DNA of 22,450 nucleotides from Candidatus Njordarchaeota archaeon (GCA_029856055.1 JAHQWF010000087.1:1-22450); one strand, 5' to 3'; shown: positions 5,198-14,369, numbered from the stretch's first letter. The notes: a model not told the origin generated them from the sequence alone. Made by a program: numbers and translations.

Positions 5198-6496
5198 CTA
5201 CGCCTTCTTGATTTGGCTGACGATCCCTACAGCTACCAGCTGGGCCATGTCTCTAATGGCGAATCTTCCTAGCGGCTGGAATTGCTGGAATGGTTCAACT
5301 ACGCTTGGTCTGATTGGCTCTAGTTCAACATCCGCGTTGTCTCCTTTCGCGATATACTCCGGATTCTCCTCCAAAGTCTCTCCCTTAGGACCATACTTCC
5401 TTAGGATGTTCTTGAATGTAGTAGCTACCTGCAATGTGTGCACGTGCATGACTGGGGTATAGCCTGGATAGATGCGGGTTGGATGCCAGATTACGATGAC
5501 TCTCGCGACAAAAGTACCGCGGCCTCCTCCTATGACGGATGGCGGATTATCAACGGGGCCGATGACATCACCGCGTTTTACTTCCTCTGCTGCTATTCCT
5601 TTTACGTTTATTCCTATGTTGTCTCCTGGGACTGCTTCCTCCAGCGGTGTGTGGTGCATCTCAATGCTCTGTGCTATTGTCTTCTTTCCTAGTGGCTCGA
5701 TGATGATTTCTTGTCCTTTCTTTAGTACTCCGGTTTCTACTCTGCCGGTTATTACTGTTCCTACACCTTTGATCTTGTATACTTTCTGGACAGGTATTCT
5801 TAATGGTTTATCGATCATTGGTTTGGGCGGCTCTAAGTTGTCGAGTGCCTCGTATAGTGTTGGTCCTTTATACCATGGCGTGTTTGGTGATTCCTCCTTT
5901 AGGTTATCTCCGTACATTCCGCTTGTTGGTATGAATGGTATTTTCTCTACCTTATAGCCGATGCTTGCTAAGAATCTAGCTAGCTCATCTCTTATTTCTT
6001 TGTAAACGTCTTCGGAATAATTAACAGCATCCATCTTATTGATACAAACGATTAATTGATCAATTCCCAGTGTTTTCGCCAATATAGCGTGCTCTCTGGT
6101 TTGGCCTCCTAGTGCGTATCCAGCTTCAAACTCGTTTCTTTTAGCTGAAACTACTAGAATAGCTGCATCTGCTTGGCTTGTACCGGTGATCATGTTCTTT
6201 ATGAAGTCCCTGTGTCCGGGTGCGTCGATAATTGTGAACATGTACTTAGGTGTCTCGAATTTGAAGTATCCCAGATCTATTGTTAGACCTCTCTTTCTCT
6301 CCTCAGCCAATTTATCTAGTACCCAAGCATATTTCCATGATTCTCTACCCATTGCTTTTGCTTCTTCCTCATATTTCTTTAGAACTCTCTCGTCTACAGC
6401 ACCCACTAAATAAAGGAAGTGCCCTATCATAGTGCTTTTTCCATGGTCTACGTGCCCGATAATTACTAGATTTATATGGGGCTTTTTCCTTGCCAT
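5198..6496 (-). CDS. tuf: Translation elongation factor 1-alpha (aEF1A)
   Basis: This GTPase brings aminoacyl-tRNA to the ribosomal A site. With the ATG at 6496 it is 432 residues, normal for the family. Visible motifs are GHVDHGKS (14-21), DAPGHRDF (switch II), NKMD (G4) and TSGMYGDN near the G5 loop. They are followed by the two beta-barrel domains, including GVGTVITGRVETG and a C-terminal GRFAIRDMAQLVAVG. The frame stays open to a TTG at 6502, but GGGGAG at 6504-6509 is too close to that codon and is seven bases from the ATG, which settles the start. A TATA-like element near 6558-6566 fits a leader of about 40 bases. It diverges from aIF5B. Codon use and length show a normal, highly expressed core gene. 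Confidence 0.97.
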   Translation of the reverse strand: MARKKPHINLVIIGHVDHGKSTMIGHFLYLVGAVDERVLKKYEEEAKAMGRESWKYAWVLDKLAEERKRGLTIDLGYFKFETPKYMFTIIDAPGHRDFIKNMITGTSQADAAILVVSAKRNEFEAGYALGGQTREHAILAKTLGIDQLIVCINKMDAVNYSEDVYKEIRDELARFLASIGYKVEKIPFIPTSGMYGDNLKEESPNTPWYKGPTLYEALDNLEPPKPMIDKPLRIPVQKVYKIKGVGTVITGRVETGVLKKGQEIIIEPLGKKTIAQSIEMHHTPLEEAVPGDNIGINVKGIAAEEVKRGDVIGPVDNPPSVIGGGRGTFVARVIVIWHPTRIYPGYTPVMHVHTLQVATTFKNILRKYGPKGETLEENPEYIAKGDNADVELEPIRPSVVEPFQQFQPLGRFAIRDMAQLVAVGIVSQIKKA

Positions 6497-6557
6497 TTTC
6501 AATCTCCCCTTTAATTAGGTCAGATATTGATTTGTATTCTATATTCTCGTTTCAGAT

Positions 6558-6566
6558 ATTTAAATT
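6558..6566 (-). promoter_or_regulatory. TATA-like promoter element of the EF-1alpha gene
   Basis: The minus strand reads AATTTAAATAT here. A start site about 26 bases on would be near 6537, leaving a leader of about 40 bases that includes GGGGAG. Positions are estimated from spacing only. Confidence 0.4.
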
Positions 6567-6646
6567 TATCAATAATTTATAGTTAGTTATTGCTTCTAAC
6601 ATGTGTTTATTGCTCTAATTGTTAATGGAATGTTTAATGTTAGAGA

Positions 6647-6652
6647 TTTATA
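6647..6652 (+). promoter_or_regulatory. TATA-like element for a leaderless aIF5B transcript
   Basis: TTTATA centred at about 6650 lies 28 bases before the ATG at 6678. This is the spacing expected if transcription begins at or just before the start codon. A second TATA-like AATTTATAG near 6573-6581 could give a longer transcript. Confidence 0.35.
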
Positions 6653-6677
6653 TTCTTCATGCTCCGTTTTATTCAAA

Positions 6678-8522
6678 ATGGTGTATTCGATGCAGCAGGA
6701 AAAGAAAAAAGTGAGATCACCGATCACTGTTGTCATGGGACATGTCGATACTGGTAAAACTACTCTTCTTGATAAGATACGTGGTACAGCGGTTCAGGCA
6801 AGAGAAGCTGGCGGGATGACTCAACATATTGGAGCTAGCTTTATACCAATTAATACTATTTTCGAGATAATTAGGCCTTTAGCTGATCACGGTATTATTA
6901 AGATTGATCCAAATAAATTCTATATCCCCGGGCTTCTTTTCATTGATACTCCTGGTCATGAAGCTTTCACGAATCTAAGAGCTAGGGGGTCATCAATAGC
7001 AGATATAGCTATCTTGGTAATAGATGTTAAAACTGGTTTTCAGCCACAGACGTACGAGAGCATAGAATTATTGAAGGCTAGCAAGACTCCATTCATAGTA
7101 GCGGCTAACAAGATTGATAGATTGCCTGGATGGAAGAGTTATCCGAATACACCTTTTTTAATATCTTATAACAAGCAATCATCAACTGCGAGAAGAAACC
7201 TTGATCTAGCCCTAGATGAGTTAATAGGGAGATTTTATGACCTTGGTTTCTATGCTGATAGGTACGATAGGGTATCTGATTTTCGGAAGACAGTCGCAAT
7301 AGTGCCTACAAGCGCTGTAACCGGGGAGAGCATCGCTGATTTATTTCTAGTTTTAGTAGGTTTAGCTCAGCGATACATGGGTGATAGATTAAAGCTTGAT
7401 CTTGGTGAGGCGAAAGGTAGTGTCTTAGAGGTTAGGAGAACTATTGGCGCTGGGACAACAATCGATGTTATTTTATACGATGGAGTATTACGAGGGGGAG
7501 ATTACATCGTTCTAGGTGGGAGAGGAAAAATAATAGTTACTAAAGTTAGGGGACTACTGATTCCTCGTCCTCTAGATGAGATAAGGGATCCTAGAGATAA
7601 GTTCGAGTCTGTCAGCGAGATAATAGCGGCTGCTGGAGTTAGAATAGTTGCTCCAGGATTAGATGATGCTCTGGCAGGATCGCCTTTATATGCTATACCA
7701 TCTAATTTGCCTGAGGATAAATTACAGCAAGAGCTCGAAGAAAAGAAGAGACTTGTGTTAGAAGACATCGGTAAATTAATATTCAGAACTGATAAAACTG
7801 GTGTGATATTGAAAGCGGATACATTAGGATCGCTTGAAGCTATCTTACGAAAACTTAAAGAAAATGGCGTACCAGTTGCTATCGCTGATGTCGGGGATGT
7901 CGATAAGGAGGATGCTATACATGCTTCTGTCGTCAAGGAGCGTGATCCAAAGTGGGCTGTAATTTTGACATTTAATGTGGACATTCTTCCTGAAGCTCGC
8001 GAGATTATAGAGAAGGAGGGTATAGAAGTTATTTCTGACAATGTTATCTACAAGATATTTGAGAAGATTGAGGATTACTTATATGAATATGAGGAGAGAA
8101 TTAAAAGAGAGATGCTTGAAAATTTAGTTTATCCCGGTAAAATAATGATTTTGCCAGGGTATGTTTTTCGTAGAAGTAAGCCAGCAATAGTTGGTGTTAG
8201 AGTGCTAGGCGGTAAAATAAAACCGGGTTACACACTAATACGTGGAGATGGTAAAGAGGTTGGAACTATTGAACAGATACAGAGTGAGGGCGAGACAGTG
8301 TCCGAGGCTTCGTACGGAATGGAAGTAGCTATATCTATAGATAAGGCTGTTGTGGGAAGAAATATAAAGGAAGGAGACATCTTATACGTGAATTTGCTGG
8401 AAAATGATGCTAGACTAATCAATCGAAAATTACTTAATTATATCACTCCCGATGCTAAAGAGGCTTTTCTTGAATTTCTAAAAATAAAGAGGAAGATTAA
8501 GGGATTTGCATGGGGGATGTAG
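6678..8522 (+). CDS. infB: Translation initiation factor aIF5B (archaeal IF2 homologue)
   Basis: A large GTPase that promotes ribosomal subunit joining. The product has GHVDTGKT (G1, with the eukaryote-like DT), AGGMTQHIGA (switch I), DTPGHEAF (switch II) and NKIDR (G4). The EF-Tu-like domain II, the alpha/beta/alpha domain III (TGVILKADTLGSLEAI) and a C-terminal barrel (KPAIVGVRVLGGKIKPGYTL) follow. At about 614 residues the length is typical. The frame extends back to a GTG at 6603, but a TATA-like TTTATA at 6647-6652 would start transcription at about 6676. This supports a leaderless start at the ATG at 6678; an ATG at 6690 behind GGTG is the alternative. The 3' end overlaps the next gene by 13 bases, implying translational coupling. 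No C-terminal truncation is seen. Confidence 0.96.
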   Translation: MVYSMQQEKKKVRSPITVVMGHVDTGKTTLLDKIRGTAVQAREAGGMTQHIGASFIPINTIFEIIRPLADHGIIKIDPNKFYIPGLLFIDTPGHEAFTNLRARGSSIADIAILVIDVKTGFQPQTYESIELLKASKTPFIVAANKIDRLPGWKSYPNTPFLISYNKQSSTARRNLDLALDELIGRFYDLGFYADRYDRVSDFRKTVAIVPTSAVTGESIADLFLVLVGLAQRYMGDRLKLDLGEAKGSVLEVRRTIGAGTTIDVILYDGVLRGGDYIVLGGRGKIIVTKVRGLLIPRPLDEIRDPRDKFESVSEIIAAAGVRIVAPGLDDALAGSPLYAIPSNLPEDKLQQELEEKKRLVLEDIGKLIFRTDKTGVILKADTLGSLEAILRKLKENGVPVAIADVGDVDKEDAIHASVVKERDPKWAVILTFNVDILPEAREIIEKEGIEVISDNVIYKIFEKIEDYLYEYEERIKREMLENLVYPGKIMILPGYVFRRSKPAIVGVRVLGGKIKPGYTLIRGDGKEVGTIEQIQSEGETVSEASYGMEVAISIDKAVVGRNIKEGDILYVNLLENDARLINRKLLNYITPDAKEAFLEFLKIKRKIKGFAWGM

Positions 8523-10036
8523 AGAAGTTAGAGCGGCGAATGTATCAGGAATTAATAATAGGCCAGATACTGAAGAGTAAACATGAAGGCAAGAACTTAA
8601 TAATTGAATTAGATGCGGGGATGGGTAAAAGGATAATATCGTTTATGCTTACTCATTCATTAAAACCGAGCGAAAGAATATTAATTATAACTCCTTCACA
8701 AACCTCGTTAAGAGATACCGTGAGTACTTTCAAAGCATTGGGTATACCCTCAAAAGACCTAGGTTATATTACTTCTGGAGTGCCTAAGAAACTTAAAGAA
8801 AAATTCTTGAGAGAAAAAAGAGTTGTTGTAGCTACGCCTATATCGCTTGCTAATATTTTGCGTCTTAATCCCAACGCGCTCAAGACTTTTTCAGTGATAA
8901 TTATTAATGAAATAGATAAAGTTGTTAGACGTGTTGCAGAGACCGCGGCTGTACCACATGGGGAGGAATTAGCAACAGCTAAGGAGTTATCCAAGATTAG
9001 AGGAGAACCCAAGAGACGCGTTCGTCTAGTGTATCCTTGGACTGAACTAAAAAAGCACTTTCCGAAGGAAGCTTGTCTTGTAGGGATGAGCGGAACATTG
9101 CGCGATAAACATATATTGAGAATGGAGAACGGTGAGATATCATTTGTCCCAGAACTAGATACACTCATAGACGCTTTATTTCCTAAGGATAAAACGTTAA
9201 ACATAATAACAATGGATTCATTAATACATCGTACGGATGCTGGAAGATACTTAATTAGAAACATTACGATTGTAAGAAGCATCAGTGTTAATGATCCTAA
9301 GATTCAAGCATTGGATTCCGTGATAACTAATGAGATAAAAGAGGCTGGTAGAAAACTAATGGAGCGTTACCGTGAAATGTTTACTGAAAAAAATATTGAG
9401 AAACTCGAAAAAGGCTTAGCTCTTATTCCAGATGATGATTTTCTCAAAATAAAATATCTAAGATTAGCGTTAGTTAGACGGTTCTTATTCGCAAGTATAC
9501 CAGATCACTACTCAAAGTTCCTGCGTAGGAAGTCAATAAAAAGCTTAATCGAAAAAACACTTAATGAGAGAATAGATAATGTAGTACCTGAGAAGTCTTC
9601 AAAAATATCCAAAATCATAGAGATTACAGCTAAATGGTTATCATCTGGAAGGAAAATAACGGTTCTATGTTCCTTCATTAGAGTAGCTATGAAACTATAT
9701 GGTGAACTCAACTCAATGGGGTTTAAAACCTACATGATAACTGGACAGACTTTGAATAAAGGAGAGATACTAGAGAAATTTAAGGGTACTGATTCTCCAG
9801 CAGTACTTATCATGACTCCCGTTGGTGAGAGAGATATTGATTTGTCCCAAATCGATTTAATTCTTGTTCATGACATAATAAGTACTGTTAAGACAATGTA
9901 TCAGAGAATCAAGAGAGGGAGAAGATGTTTCGTCGGTATTCTTTATTATAAGAATACTTTTGAGGAAAAGAAAGTAAAGATCCTTTTGGAGAGAATGAAG
10001 AAACTGTATCCTTGGAGTCTAAAGATAGAAGTATGA
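8510..10036 (+). CDS. Hef/FANCM-like superfamily 2 helicase homologue with degenerate ATPase motifs
   Basis: The 508 residues follow a two-lobe SF2 helicase layout without a nuclease domain. Motif I is LDAGMGKR (34-41), with the family's T/S after the lysine replaced by R. Motif Ia is ITPSQTSLRD (60-69). Motif II is NEID (133-136) where Hef has DEAH. Motif III is SGTL (194-197). A helical insert runs about 265-355, similar to the Hef/FANCM insert that binds forked DNA. Motif V is GERDIDLSQIDL (439-450) and motif VI is QRIKRGRR (465-472). Hef relatives remodel stalled replication forks. Loss of the motif II Asp and the motif I Ser/Thr suggests weak or absent ATP hydrolysis. It overlaps aIF5B by 13 bases and ends six bases from convergent herA. 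The Hef assignment is inferred from motifs and insert. Confidence 0.75.
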   Translation: MGDVEKLERRMYQELIIGQILKSKHEGKNLIIELDAGMGKRIISFMLTHSLKPSERILIITPSQTSLRDTVSTFKALGIPSKDLGYITSGVPKKLKEKFLREKRVVVATPISLANILRLNPNALKTFSVIIINEIDKVVRRVAETAAVPHGEELATAKELSKIRGEPKRRVRLVYPWTELKKHFPKEACLVGMSGTLRDKHILRMENGEISFVPELDTLIDALFPKDKTLNIITMDSLIHRTDAGRYLIRNITIVRSISVNDPKIQALDSVITNEIKEAGRKLMERYREMFTEKNIEKLEKGLALIPDDDFLKIKYLRLALVRRFLFASIPDHYSKFLRRKSIKSLIEKTLNERIDNVVPEKSSKISKIIEITAKWLSSGRKITVLCSFIRVAMKLYGELNSMGFKTYMITGQTLNKGEILEKFKGTDSPAVLIMTPVGERDIDLSQIDLILVHDIISTVKTMYQRIKRGRRCFVGILYYKNTFEEKKVKILLERMKKLYPWSLKIEV

Positions 10037-10042
10037 ATCGAT

Positions 10043-11722
10043 CTATATTAACTCGTTCATCTCAAGAAAATCTCTCATGTCAGTGAAGCATTCTACGGCC
10101 ATAGCCATTCCAGTTGATGATAATCCAACTATGGGGCCTATCACAATGAATTGATATTTGCCGGTTCTTTTTGGATCCTTAAATGTCTTGTATAGATCAA
10201 ATAAGTCAGCGCCTAACGCACTTTTAACGTTATCTACATCTGCCCCAATAGATAATCCATGCATAAAGATATAGTTATGAATCTGTCTGTAGATCTCTTT
10301 GTTGAAGTCAACTGTTGATTGCGTAATAAACATCCAACCTATCCCATACTTACGTGTCTCCTTGACCCTATCCTTTATAAGGGATAATAACTCCCTTCTC
10401 TCAACACTTTCTTCTCTACTCGCCCTAAAGTAAGATGGAACGTAATTATGAGCTTCCTCTATGACTATGAGTCCATTCGTTAATCCTCCTTCGCGATACT
10501 TTTTGCTCGCTCTTGATATCACTTTATCTATTACCTCCTTCATTATTATAGCTCTTACCTCTTCTCTAGGCATCTGTATGAAAGATTCAATTGATTTAGG
10601 GAAATTGGATAAATCTAGAATTATAACATCTCCCTTCTCGTACATCTCAACAACTTTACTTATACTTACTCTTTCTGACAAATCAAAGAGCTTCATAGCT
10701 ATATCCCATTTCTCCTTGGCTATCTTTGGCTCCATTCGATCTCTTATGGTTTCCCATCTACTATATTTCTTCCTTATCCAGCTATTTATGAACTGATGAA
10801 CATCTGTGAATGATATCCTCGATGGAGATCTTGACGAGAGAGCTAGCATTAAATCAGAAATAAGCATGCTTTTCTTATTATACTGGAGGACGCCGAAATC
10901 CTCAAAGAAACCCACTTTATCTAGTAATTTAATTAATGATCTAGTGCTTTCTAGAGCAATCTCATCCAGTGAGTAAACATGGAGCCTTCCATTTTTTAGC
11001 TTTCTAATTATTGAGTGAAAATCTAATCCAACCCGCTCTTTAAAAGCGTTTCTGGAAAATTCTCCTTGAGTATCAAATATCAATATTCCCATAGCTTCAT
11101 GCCTAGCTAATCCAACCACCAACATTGCAGCTAGAACAGATTTACCCGAACCAGATTTCCCAAAAATGCCGTAAGAAAACCCCTCACCCCACCCCTCAGG
11201 CGGCGGGCCATAATGTTTCAAAACAAAGGGTACAGATAAGACCCCACCATAAATTGTTCCTAGGTAAAACTTACTTTCGAGTGGAATTAATTCGATCAAA
11301 TCTTGTGTAGCCTCATATACTATAGAATCTGTCGATGGTGGTGTATTCAGCGTTGATTCTTTTAAAGTCACTTCACCATCAATCACTACTTCCTCGTAAA
11401 CTGAAACAAGGGATAAAAAAGCTATCTTAGTATCTCTCCCACTTATATGTGGTAAAGGACCATATGTTTGGATCATTGTCTTAACTCCAGGATCCTCAAT
11501 GAGCTTATTAATCGATTCAATGCTTTTGACCTGAGCAATAACTATTTTTCTCTTATCACCCTCCACGTGCCTAAATACCACTAGTTTACCTAGTAATGGT
11601 TCAGATATGCTTTCAGCATGAATATCCATTGTGAATTCCGTTATAGTGGACGGTGAACTAATTGTTCCAATCGGTTTCAGTCCACTTAGTATTGAGTCTA
11701 TTATGTTTAATTTTATTTCCAA
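10043..11722 (-). CDS. herA: HerA hexameric DNA translocase/helicase
   Basis: HerA works with NurA in DNA end resection. An N-terminal HAS-barrel region covers about residues 20-120. The ATPase has Walker A GKSGSGKS (192-199 in the longest frame), FDTQGEF after it, Walker B LIVIEEAHNY (422-431), the arginine-finger region KETRKYGIG (458-466) and a sensor segment ITQSTVDF. The frame can begin at a GTG at 11734 that overlaps the nurA stop. However, GGTG there is itself the ribosome-binding signal, and a TTG at 11722 lies six bases after it; I prefer the TTG (559 residues). nurA is immediately upstream, so both are made from one transcript. mre11 and rad50, often in the same operon in Crenarchaeota, are not adjacent. 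Active-site residues look intact. Confidence 0.9.
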   Translation of the reverse strand: MEIKLNIIDSILSGLKPIGTISSPSTITEFTMDIHAESISEPLLGKLVVFRHVEGDKRKIVIAQVKSIESINKLIEDPGVKTMIQTYGPLPHISGRDTKIAFLSLVSVYEEVVIDGEVTLKESTLNTPPSTDSIVYEATQDLIELIPLESKFYLGTIYGGVLSVPFVLKHYGPPPEGWGEGFSYGIFGKSGSGKSVLAAMLVVGLARHEAMGILIFDTQGEFSRNAFKERVGLDFHSIIRKLKNGRLHVYSLDEIALESTRSLIKLLDKVGFFEDFGVLQYNKKSMLISDLMLALSSRSPSRISFTDVHQFINSWIRKKYSRWETIRDRMEPKIAKEKWDIAMKLFDLSERVSISKVVEMYEKGDVIILDLSNFPKSIESFIQMPREEVRAIIMKEVIDKVISRASKKYREGGLTNGLIVIEEAHNYVPSYFRASREESVERRELLSLIKDRVKETRKYGIGWMFITQSTVDFNKEIYRQIHNYIFMHGLSIGADVDNVKSALGADLFDLYKTFKDPKRTGKYQFIVIGPIVGLSSTGMAMAVECFTDMRDFLEMNELI

Positions 11723-11733
11723 ATAAATCACCA

Positions 11734-12891
11734 CTACTGGGTTCTATATCTTGTAGCCGTGAAAAGAATATTAATCCATTTTTTGGCGAACTTTTGTTGC
11801 ATGACATTTTTTGTTGAGACGAATAATAGCGCAGCTATCTTAGTTAATTGAGAACACATTAAATCAGCTAGGTATTGAAGCTCAAGCTCTTCAACCAGCG
11901 GATTATTGATTTGGGAGTATATTAAATCAAGAATTTTCTGAGCTTTTTCATCATTCACGCGACCAGGTATCTCAACTTTATAGGATCTCGTCCATCCCTT
12001 AGGCTTAAAATATATAATATCTAGTCCCTTACTATTAAAGAAATCTTTAACAAATTCAGCATCCATCGGGGTTATATCTGTATTATACATCTTAGTTGCT
12101 AGCAGAAAATCCCTCCCAATCCAACTGATCTTAACCCATTCCTTTGGCTCTAAAACTAGCGATAGCATAGCAGCATCAGTTGAATTTAAATTCATATCAT
12201 TTAAATATCTCCTAATCAATACTTTTCCTGTTTGCTTTTTGGGCGATGCAATAGCCTGCCAGTTTTTAAGCAGCTTAGAAATGATCTTTCTGCGACTTAT
12301 TCTCTTGAGAACTTGTAATAGCTCTCTGGATTCCCATATAGGGTCATCATCATGCAGTTTCCTAGCTGTTATCAATTCACTTACATTTGTCAAGTTAGCT
12401 ATATAAGACCCATCAAGTATCACAAAATCATATTGATCTATGCTCTCAGCGGCTAATTTGAATTCCATTAGTACCATTAGACCTCTCGCAACTTTTTCAC
12501 TCAGTATAGATGGAGGCGTTATCAATGTATGCATCTCATGCCTAAGCCCGTCCTCTCGGAAAGAATAAGATACGGCACCTACAAAAATAATGTCATACAT
12601 TGTTGTGCTTATTACTTTATACGTCCCGTCAACAGCAGATACATTATACAAATCTATGTAGTATTTTTGATCATATTTCCTTAATACTCTCTGCTTATTC
12701 AGCAACCTTCGGATTCTCTCTCTGTACGCAATTATATTCGCTGAAATTTTAGTTGCGTTCTCAGCCGATAATTTAACATGTTTTATGACTTCTTTTGTGA
12801 TGTTTGATGGTAACTCACCGAGAATCTCAATAGAACCTTCGCTCTCTTCAATCGCTTTTTTGAAAATCTCTGGTATAGTTAATTGAACCAA
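11734..12891 (-). CDS. nurA: NurA 5'-3' nuclease
   Basis: NurA is a manganese-dependent nuclease with an RNase-H-like fold that docks on the HerA ring and degrades DNA during end processing. The two aspartate motifs are present: SAVDGTY (D92 in the longest frame) and VILDGSY (D164). A C-terminal LELQYLADLMCSQLT helix corresponds to the dimer and HerA-contact region. The length of 385 residues is normal. A GTG at 12903 lies inside an AAGGTG ribosome-binding site; the TTG at 12891, nine bases after GGTG, is the better start, though this is a judgement from spacing. The stop is 12 bases before the preferred herA start. A TATA-like TTAATATATTC near 12955 fits a promoter in the 131-base gap upstream. 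Confidence 0.88.
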   Translation of the reverse strand: MVQLTIPEIFKKAIEESEGSIEILGELPSNITKEVIKHVKLSAENATKISANIIAYRERIRRLLNKQRVLRKYDQKYYIDLYNVSAVDGTYKVISTTMYDIIFVGAVSYSFREDGLRHEMHTLITPPSILSEKVARGLMVLMEFKLAAESIDQYDFVILDGSYIANLTNVSELITARKLHDDDPIWESRELLQVLKRISRRKIISKLLKNWQAIASPKKQTGKVLIRRYLNDMNLNSTDAAMLSLVLEPKEWVKISWIGRDFLLATKMYNTDITPMDAEFVKDFFNSKGLDIIYFKPKGWTRSYKVEIPGRVNDEKAQKILDLIYSQINNPLVEELELQYLADLMCSQLTKIAALLFVSTKNVMQQKFAKKWINILFTATRYRTQ

Positions 12892-13034
12892 AGTACAGTA
12901 CACCTTTCAAAATTCTGCAGGCTATACTAATAATAAGGTAGTACGTAGAGAATATATTAATGTTGCTAAAATTTTATTATAGAGGCCTATTCTTTAAAAT
13001 GGAGAAAGGAGGTTGTTGAAAGTAAAAGTTAAAA

Positions 13035-14153
13035 TTAATCATTTTCGCTTGAACGAAAAGATTTAGCTATATTGGTAAAACTGGATGAGAGAATTTTAAT
13101 CATCTCATTCATTAATTTTGTTCCAACTATTTTGAAAACCTCTATAAATAACTTATGAGTTTGTATATCATCTCGTTTTAAGTACCACTTATACTTTCCT
13201 GTCGCCATAATGTAGATAGAGAATCCTATAGGAGCAATAATAGTTGCTACTGTTGATAGTAACCACCACATCTCAAACTCAATAAAAGTATTCTTGTTTA
13301 TCGGCATAAGCACGTGGCCTATTAGCAACAATATTCCGATCAGAAGAATTATGTTACCATTGACCCCTTTTTTCTCTTTCGCTATAATTGCTGCCCTACC
13401 TTGAGCCGTAAAAAATGTTGCAAGCAATGTTAAAATCACCCATGCAAGTATGTTCTGAGAGACTTGAAAACGGTATAGGTACCCAGCAAGAATATAAGCT
13501 TCAAAGAAAACATACATTGCTACCGCATTTCTAGTTATTCTTCCCGCATTTCTAAGAAATATGTAAATTAATGATAACACTATCATAATGTTTAGTGATA
13601 TTAAGATAGTTGCACTATCATCTATTGTGAATGATTTTAAGCCCAAGTAAACCATCCCTAAAATCGCTAGTTGAGGCAATGGTGAGAGAAATATTCTCTT
13701 CTTATCACTGCCCCATAATAGGTATAGACCAACAGTTGAAGCAAAGAACTCAGCTACCTGGATTATTAGCAGTATTGAGTTTGATAAGAACCATGTGAAG
13801 ATAAACGCGTAGATCGCGATTTTATAGGTTTCTACGGATAAGCCATCTAGTATCGTTAGATTGATAGTATAGGAATAAGACACATATAGGGAAATCATGG
13901 TGATAGTAGCTAATATAAGCGAGTGGATGAATCTTACCTGAACCTTCCTCGTGAGGTAACCTATTAAGATTAATGTGAATGCCCATAAAGGTACTAAAAC
14001 TGCATGGATATTGAGATAGTACTCTATTATAAACGTTAATACTAACGCAGCGGTAAGTGGGATAGTGTCTAGTTTCAGGAATAAGAATATCCCGCCGAAG
14101 AATTTATTTTTAATGAAACTCCATAGAAGTTTCTCGAAATAAGATGGCGGCAA
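13035..14153 (-). CDS. Polytopic membrane protein of unknown function
   Basis: About ten hydrophobic segments span residues 30-320 of this 372-residue protein (for example PLWAFTLILIGYLT, IMIVLSLIYIFL, NIILLIGILLLIGHVLM and LLSTVATIIAPIGFSIYIM). A soluble, mixed-charge C-terminal tail of about 50 residues follows. I recognise no family, and no transporter signature or catalytic motif is visible. The open frame begins at a GTG at 14162, but that GTG is part of AGGTGTG; the TTG at 14153, eight bases after GGTG, is the likelier start. It lies upstream of nurA-herA on the same strand with a 131-base gap containing a separate promoter candidate. Co-transcription is possible but unproven. No truncation or frameshift is seen. 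Confidence 0.75.
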   Translation of the reverse strand: MPPSYFEKLLWSFIKNKFFGGIFLFLKLDTIPLTAALVLTFIIEYYLNIHAVLVPLWAFTLILIGYLTRKVQVRFIHSLILATITMISLYVSYSYTINLTILDGLSVETYKIAIYAFIFTWFLSNSILLIIQVAEFFASTVGLYLLWGSDKKRIFLSPLPQLAILGMVYLGLKSFTIDDSATILISLNIMIVLSLIYIFLRNAGRITRNAVAMYVFFEAYILAGYLYRFQVSQNILAWVILTLLATFFTAQGRAAIIAKEKKGVNGNIILLIGILLLIGHVLMPINKNTFIEFEMWWLLSTVATIIAPIGFSIYIMATGKYKWYLKRDDIQTHKLFIEVFKIVGTKLMNEMIKILSSSFTNIAKSFRSSEND

Positions 14154-14266
14154 ATTATTCACACCTAGACGAAATACATATAAACCATATAGAACGAGGA
14201 ATAAAAATATACTTGAAAAAACTTAAAAAAACAAGAACCATCGAATAAGAATATAGCCAGAGAAGT

Positions 14267-14340
14267 GCGCCGGTAGTCTAGAGGCAGGATGCCGGCCTGC
14301 CAAGCCGGTGGCGCGGGTTCGAGTCCCGCCCGGCGCACCA
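14267..14340 (+). tRNA. tRNA-Gly (anticodon GCC)
   Basis: A complete cloverleaf is present. The acceptor stem GCGCCGG (14267-14273) pairs with CCGGCGC (14330-14336). The anticodon stem is CCGGC/GCCGG with loop CTGCCAA, anticodon GCC at 14299-14301. The T stem is GCGGG/CCCGC with loop TTCGAGT. The discriminator is A and CCA is encoded at 14338-14340. No intron is visible. The gene is extremely GC-rich compared with its surroundings, as expected in a hyperthermophile. A CTTAAAAAA box about 40 bases upstream is the likely promoter. Confidence 0.98.
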
Positions 14341-14363
14341 TAATTTAAGCTCTTCGTCGAGAA

Positions 14364-14369
14364 TTTTTT
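14364..14369 (+). terminator. T-run terminator after tRNA-Gly
   Basis: Six T residues lie 23 bases after the tRNA CCA, following a weak CTC/GAG hairpin. This is the usual form of a crenarchaeal tRNA terminator. Confidence 0.5.

Noticed and set aside
5438..5957. Long plus-strand open frames opposite EF-1alpha
   Set aside because: They are shadows of the strongly biased codons of EF-1alpha and show no protein family features.
6603..6677. N-terminal extension of aIF5B from the GTG at 6603
   Set aside because: The 25 extra residues do not resemble the family, no ribosome-binding site precedes the GTG, and a TATA-like element lies within the segment.
12990..13060. Tiny plus-strand reading frames with GGAGGT near 13008
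   Set aside because: The frames encode only 6 and 16 residues and overlap the 3' end of the membrane-protein gene, so the purine-rich match is likely chance.
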